Assembly: GCA_913775215.1 (NCBI GenBank)
Contig: CAJYKO010000502.1
Coordinates: 1 to 6,509 of the forward strand
Source: an uncultured Devosia sp.
GTDB lineage: Bacteria; Pseudomonadota; Alphaproteobacteria; Rhizobiales; Devosiaceae
Direction of reading: 5' to 3'
DNA: 6,509 bases
Shown: in pieces, positions 5,764 through 6,509 of the stretch
Position numbering within the stretch: position 1 is the stretch's first letter
Layout of the letters: every line of letters starts with the position of its first letter
The notes under the pieces: model-generated
Database searches by the model: none
What the model was told of the DNA's origin: nothing
What the model saw: only the letters and a program-made list of their open reading frames with translations
Position numbers and translations under genes: made by a program

Positions 5764-6213
5764 TTACTGCGCGGCGACGACGATGCCGGGCGAGTAGACG
5801 ACGGCGCGATTGCTGAGATCGACGAAATAGACGCGGTCATTGGTGTAGAAATAACCGTGGGTTGCGTCGCCTTCGATCGGGTGGATGACGATGGCTTCGG
5901 GGACGGCATAGCCGACATCGATGGTGCCATCGATCACGACGGGATCGGTTGGGTGCATGCGGACGTAATCGACCGAGCTGGCTTCAACGCCGCCGGCTGC
6001 GCCGATGGTCGCGCCGGTAAAGCCGCCGATTGCCGCACCGATAGGTCCAAAGATCAGGCCGCCAACGATGGCGCCAGTGGTTGCACCGGCAGCGCCGCCG
6101 ACAACCGCACCACCGGCTGCCTGCTCATTGGGATCCTTGATGATCTGAGCCTGGGAAATGGCTGGGGCCAAGACAATGGTCGAGGCCATAAGGGCAATAA
6201 AAAGCTTCTTCAT
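5764..6213 (-). CDS. Secreted glycine-zipper protein with DUF1236-like C-terminus
   Basis: A 149-residue protein. Residues 1-22 are a Sec signal peptide (MKKLFIALMAS, cleavage near SQA-Q). Residues about 34-75 are a glycine-zipper stretch (GGAVVGGAAGATTGAIVGG, then GPIGAAIGG and GATIGAAGG), which suggests membrane insertion or oligomerisation. Residues about 86-143 resemble DUF1236, a domain common in Hyphomicrobiales: a VPEAIVIHPI segment, then GYFYTNDRVYFVDLSNRAVVYSPG. The molecular function of DUF1236 is not known to me. The start at 6213 is chosen because it gives a complete signal peptide and has GGAG 8 nt upstream. The same frame is open for 71 codons further up, but those codons cross the likely promoter. 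Expression may belong to the general stress response if the promoter at 6254-6278 is real. The domain assignment rests on pattern memory, not a profile search. Confidence 0.83.
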   Translation of the reverse strand: MKKLFIALMASTIVLAPAISQAQIIKDPNEQAAGGAVVGGAAGATTGAIVGGLIFGPIGAAIGGFTGATIGAAGGVEASSVDYVRMHPTDPVVIDGTIDVGYAVPEAIVIHPIEGDATHGYFYTNDRVYFVDLSNRAVVYSPGIVVAAQ

Positions 6214-6220
6214 TTTAGTC

Positions 6221-6271
6221 TCCGTTGGCTTTCGCCTTTGGCAATGGCGTGACAACCAGCCAGCCAACGGA
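6221..6271 (-). promoter_or_regulatory. Inverted repeat overlapping the DUF1236-like gene's ribosome binding site
   Basis: TCCGTTGGCT (6221-6230) and AGCCAACGGA (6262-6271) are perfect 10-nt inverted copies around 31 nt, which contain a smaller CGCC/GGCG dyad (6233-6236, 6246-6249). On the - strand the proximal arm carries most of the Shine-Dalgarno (AACGGAG before ACTAAAATG). If the whole element is transcribed, it would mask ribosome binding. If transcription starts at the promoter at 6254-6278, the distal arm is not in the mRNA and the dyad would act only as DNA. Confidence 0.5.
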
Positions 6272-6278
6272 AGGTTCC
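6254..6278 (-). promoter_or_regulatory. Candidate EcfG/RpoE2-type stress promoter
   Basis: On the - strand GGAAC (6278-6274), 16 nt, then GGTT (6257-6254). This fits the alphaproteobacterial general-stress sigma factor pattern GGAAC-N18-19-TT reported for rhizobial RpoE2. A second GGAAC sits 6 bp upstream (6284-6280). The -10 has GGTT rather than the commoner CGTT. The predicted start of transcription lies about 30 nt before the ATG of the DUF1236-like gene. Confidence 0.45.
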
Positions 6279-6338
6279 GGTTCCGAACGAATGTGCTTTT
6301 CACGCGTGGCGCATGGGCCACAGGACAACGCGCAGCAG

Positions 6339-6361
6339 AAAATGCCGCCCGGCCTTGCGGC
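6339..6361 (-). terminator. Weak terminator-like hairpin
   Basis: On the - strand GCCGC, 8-nt loop, GCGGC is followed by ATTTTCT. The stem is only 5 bp and the U-tract short. It could end a - strand transcript arriving from beyond the right edge. The surrounding 6285-6509 contains no gene I can support. Confidence 0.3.
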
Positions 6362-6379
6362 GTCGCGGTTTCGCTTACG

Positions 6380-6440
6380 GTAACGGGCGGCCATTGGGCC
6401 TTCCGACTAGGGGTAGAACGGTCCAAGGGCCGCCCGTTAC
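6380..6440. repeat. Long inverted repeat, 21-nt arms
   Basis: The left arm (6380-6400) begins GTAACGGGCGGCC and the right arm (6420-6440) ends GGCCGCCCGTTAC. The full 21-nt arms differ at two positions and enclose 19 nt. TTACGG/CCGTAA motifs recur around it (6375-6380, 6437-6442, 6463-6468), and GGGTCCG is repeated at 6441-6447 and 6459-6465. With no U-tract it does not look like a classic terminator. A dispersed palindrome or a protein-binding cluster are the alternatives. Confidence 0.6.
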
Positions 6441-6509
6441 GGGTCCGGAGTTTGCAGCGGGTCCGTAATCAGGCGCGAACTTTATTTCAGTCGCGGCTGC
6501 CGTATTTCA

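Noticed and set aside
5491..6252. A 253-codon + strand frame across the two right-hand small genes
   Set aside because: It crosses a strong - strand terminator and is opposite two proteins with signal peptides; its composition is shadow-like.
6214..6426. N-terminal extension of the DUF1236-like protein
   Set aside because: The extra 71 codons would bury the signal peptide internally and run through the promoter and palindrome. The start at 6213 has a Shine-Dalgarno.
6313..6468. Small + strand frame of 51 codons starting MGHRTTRS
   Set aside because: No ribosome binding site, Arg-rich composition, and it reads through the inverted repeat; probably chance.
6487..6509. Possible 3' end of a - strand gene reading KYGSRD then TGA
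   Set aside because: Only six codons are visible, so it cannot be told from chance. The weak terminator-like hairpin at 6339-6361 would fit but does not prove it.

Overview
The window looks like a chromosomal segment of an alphaproteobacterium of the order Hyphomicrobiales (Rhizobiales), possibly a Devosia-like genus. The basis is the high G+C content, small secreted SH3 and DUF1236-type proteins typical of that order, and a candidate GGAAC-N16-GGTT stress promoter. The genus is inference. There are no rRNA or tRNA genes, CRISPR arrays, transposases or phage genes.

Layout. At the left edge is the last 50 codons of an unidentified + strand gene (to 154). It converges on a - strand gene for a secreted SH3 protein with a proline/tryptophan-rich tail (203-688), and a perfect hairpin (159-182) separates them. 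Next is a - strand MarR-type regulator (864-1286). It is divergent from a + strand LysR-type regulator (1484-2380) across 197 bp that hold a 14-nt near-perfect direct repeat and a dyad. After a 14-bp gap comes a GTG-started 568-residue protein (2395-4101). It joins a periplasmic DUF1007 (ZevA-like) domain to a NicO/RcnA-type membrane transporter (ZevB-like) with 30 histidines in a 64-residue loop. Ferrochelatase hemH (4190-5212) follows on the same strand.

The convergent gap after hemH is almost filled by a 142-bp imperfect palindrome (5211-5352). Then come two - strand genes: a second small secreted SH3 protein (5358-5648) and a glycine-zipper/DUF1236-like secreted protein (5764-6213), with a strong intrinsic terminator between them. 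The last 296 bp (6214-6509) hold no gene I can support. They contain the upstream region of the DUF1236-like gene, with a candidate EcfG/RpoE2 promoter and a dyad reaching its Shine-Dalgarno sequence. They also contain a weak terminator-like hairpin and a 21-nt-arm inverted repeat.

How the genes may work together. The centre reads as a possible metal-handling unit: a LysR regulator, a divalent-metal transporter of the Ni/Co/Zn type, and the enzyme that inserts iron into haem. A single transcript is plausible from spacing but not proved. The two SH3 proteins share a cysteine-bearing core and, with the DUF1236-like protein, look like independent envelope proteins. I see no wholly new system. 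The points most worth checking are the DUF1007-NicO fusion, the 142-bp palindrome, and the operator-like repeats between the MarR and LysR genes.
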